The translations under genes were made by a program, and so were the position numbers. 64,000 bases of DNA from the NCBI RefSeq assembly GCF_002223055.1, contig NZ_NKFL01000004.1:1364001-1428000 (forward strand), read 5' to 3'. The stretch is from Burkholderia sp. HI2500 (GTDB taxonomy: Bacteria > Pseudomonadota > Gammaproteobacteria > Burkholderiales > Burkholderiaceae). The notes under the pieces are model-generated. The model was not told the origin of the DNA. It was given only the letters and a program-made list of their open reading frames with translations, and did no database searches. Shown here piece after piece: positions 63,401 through 64,000 of the stretch (position 1 is its first letter; every line of letters starts with the position of its first letter).

Positions 63401-64000
63401 TTGCCACGCCGGGGCCCGACCTCGCCGCACGCTTCGATTTCGCCGTGGATTTCACCGACGATGCGAATGGCATCGAACTGGTCGCGGCCTATGCGACCGA
63501 CTGCATCGACGCCGACACCGCGCGGGCGTGGCTCGACAGCTACGCGGCGCTCGTCGGTGCGGCCGCGCGCGATCCGCACCAAACGACGGCGGTATTGCCG
63601 TGCGACGCAGCGGCCGCTTCGCGCCAGCCGCGCGACGGCCGTGCGCTGCGCGTCGAACATGCGGACATCGTCGCCGCGTTCGCGCGGCAGGCGGCCGCGT
63701 ATCCGCACCGCATCGCGCTCGCCGATGCGTCGGCGTCGCTGACATTCGCCGAACTCGACGATGCGTCGAACCGCATCGCCCGCGCGCTGACCCAGCGCGG
63801 CGTGGCCGCCGAAGCGTCCGTCATCGTCTGCATCGAACGCTCGGCGCGCTTCGTCGTCGGCCTGCTCGGCGCGCTGAAGGCCGGTGCGCTCGCCGTGTTG
63901 CTCGATCCCGCGCAGCCTGCCGCGCGACTGGCCGCGGCGGCAGCAGACTGCGGCGCGCGCTGGGCGCTCGTCGCGGACCCGGCGGCATGGCCTGCCGGCA
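60427..64000 (+). CDS. orbI: Ornibactin non-ribosomal peptide synthetase, N-terminal part (runs off window)
   Basis: Open from ATG 60427 (AAGGA 10 nt upstream) to the window end, about 1,191 residues visible. Domain order: adenylation domain (residues about 20-500; MIYTSGSTGTPKAVVVEH from about 157, NGYGPTEAVIS, YRTGDLARLRDDG, LNGKLDRAALR); peptidyl-carrier domain with FFALGADSLAAM, Ser556 for phosphopantetheine; condensation domain (about 620-1,050) with HHAITDGWS (His758-His759, Asp763); then a second adenylation domain from about 1,090 (LTFAELDDASNRIARALTQR). No loading condensation domain or acyl-CoA ligase precedes module 1, consistent with an enzyme that activates the first ornithine derivative directly. 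Confidence 0.93.
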   Translation, partial: MTSFPTALHHRIRELARVAPDAPAIAVPFQNDLRLSRGALDARASRLARQLRAAGVGAEVRVGVCVERSGDLFVALLAVLKAGGVFVPLDPRHPAARLGWIVQDAQLRHGIVDAAGRAALGTPFDHTFDAAGGAAHGQEIVADDEAVAVHPRAAAYMIYTSGSTGTPKAVVVEHGPLAAHCDALAAALPIEAGDRLLHFASVNFDAAHECWLAPLATGASIVVAPPQPFAPDAAHALMVNESVNVAAFPPAYLREFAAVAARDGVPPALRVLAFGGEALPQQAFEFVRGTFPSVRLINGYGPTEAVISPMLWPVEPGETPVLAADDAYASLPIGRVIGPRVARVDGGEADGVGELLLGGVCVARGYHGRPALTAERFIPDADGAPGARVYRTGDLARLRDDGAFDYLGRLDDQVQVRGVRVEPAEIAACLRSHPAVADAAVVAETGNGPTRLIACVALRAAADDAALKAHVAAQLPAAWQPHRFVRCDALPYTLNGKLDRAALRETIAAARDTAQGSGDAPRTPTEQQLASLWQTLLGLDVTPSRDDRFFALGADSLAAMQLQAAIRAAVRVNLRLDTLFADPALVELADAVDRAERETGEPLATISARRVPADAAVSTAPHVDRAASLAQQRFWVLAQTRDASAAYHIAAHWTIDGTLDRAALQRALDHVIGRHEAWRTTLVDNDDGVVMQRIHAHLPVSIADLDLRDQPPAARDAQAARLAEREAAEPFDLARGPLLRATLVALTDDRHRLLLTAHHAITDGWSSRCAFDELSAAYRAYADGREPSLPDLPIQYADYADWQRDMLAGGEGERQLDYWRGALRDVPGPLALPVDRQPGATRTLQGARVSVRLPDAVAADVRQLARDAQATVFTVLLAGLDAWLSRLTGATDVVVAVPVAHRQRPETRALLGLFLNTVALRVQVAPTLPFRALVDATRKAALDAVAHQDVPFERVVDAVKPPVKRGDEWLRVKFAQQFDARHDSVLPGATAVATPGPDLAARFDFAVDFTDDANGIELVAAYATDCIDADTARAWLDSYAALVGAAARDPHQTTAVLPCDAAAASRQPRDGRALRVEHADIVAAFARQAAAYPHRIALADASASLTFAELDDASNRIARALTQRGVAAEASVIVCIERSARFVVGLLGALKAGALAVLLDPAQPAARLAAAAADCGARWALVADPAAWPAG

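Overview
The window is high-GC proteobacterial DNA. It carries the start of an ornibactin-type siderophore locus (sigma factor, MbtH-like protein, dioxygenase, ferric-siderophore importer, reductase, exporter and NRPS in the order known from Burkholderia) and an AmrAB-OprA-like RND pump. Together these point to the Burkholderia cepacia complex, probably a large chromosome; I cannot name the species from sequence alone. I saw no tRNA, rRNA, CRISPR array or intact insertion sequence.

Layout. (1) 1-5677: ribose-type sugar uptake and phosphorylation operon, rbsB (5' end cut off by the window)-rbsA-rbsC-rbsR-rbsK. (2) 5955-7721: a methyl-accepting chemotaxis receptor. (3) 8275-13267: the conserved prkA-yeaH-spoVR stress module, with a strong hairpin between prkA and yeaH. 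(4) 13501-14805: a kgtP-like dicarboxylate symporter. (5) 14892-21908: an agmatine/putrescine locus with a divergent LysR regulator, cytosolic aguA, aguB, a PotF-like binding protein, and two further agmatine-deiminase-family genes, one with a Tat-like signal (frameshifted at a G5 run) and one a Tat/lipoprotein. (6) 22168-32423: a truncated alpha/beta hydrolase, a low-GC island, then a chaperone-usher fimbrial cluster containing a filamentous-haemagglutinin/GLUG-repeat adhesin split by an in-frame amber codon. (7) 32603-34966: polar amino-acid ABC binding protein and two permeases, with no ATPase gene nearby. (8) 35128-36399: an M23 peptidase. (9) 36730-43342: TetR repressor and divergent RND tripartite pump with a 20-bp operator-like palindrome between them. 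(10) 43343-50475: a second low-GC island with a frameshifted small ORF and a long palindrome, followed by a second chaperone-usher cluster and a HAF-repeat protein. (11) 50541-50965: two small exported proteins. (12) 51286 to the end: the ornibactin locus orbS-H-G-C-D-B-F, divergent orbE, and the first two-plus domains' worth of modules of NRPS orbI, which runs off the right end.

How it fits together. A Fur-box-like site over a sigma-70-like promoter should make orbS iron-controlled. OrbS should then recognise three promoters sharing TAAA-N17-CGTC: one before orbH (its -35 contains the orbS stop codon) and a divergent pair between orbE and orbI. The agmatine pathway makes putrescine, which is also the C-terminal amine of ornibactin, so the two loci may be metabolically linked, although nothing in the sequence proves this. 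The main items for follow-up are the TpsA-like adhesin inside a fimbrial operon, the three agmatine deiminases apparently destined for three compartments, and the structured AT-rich islands before both pilin genes.
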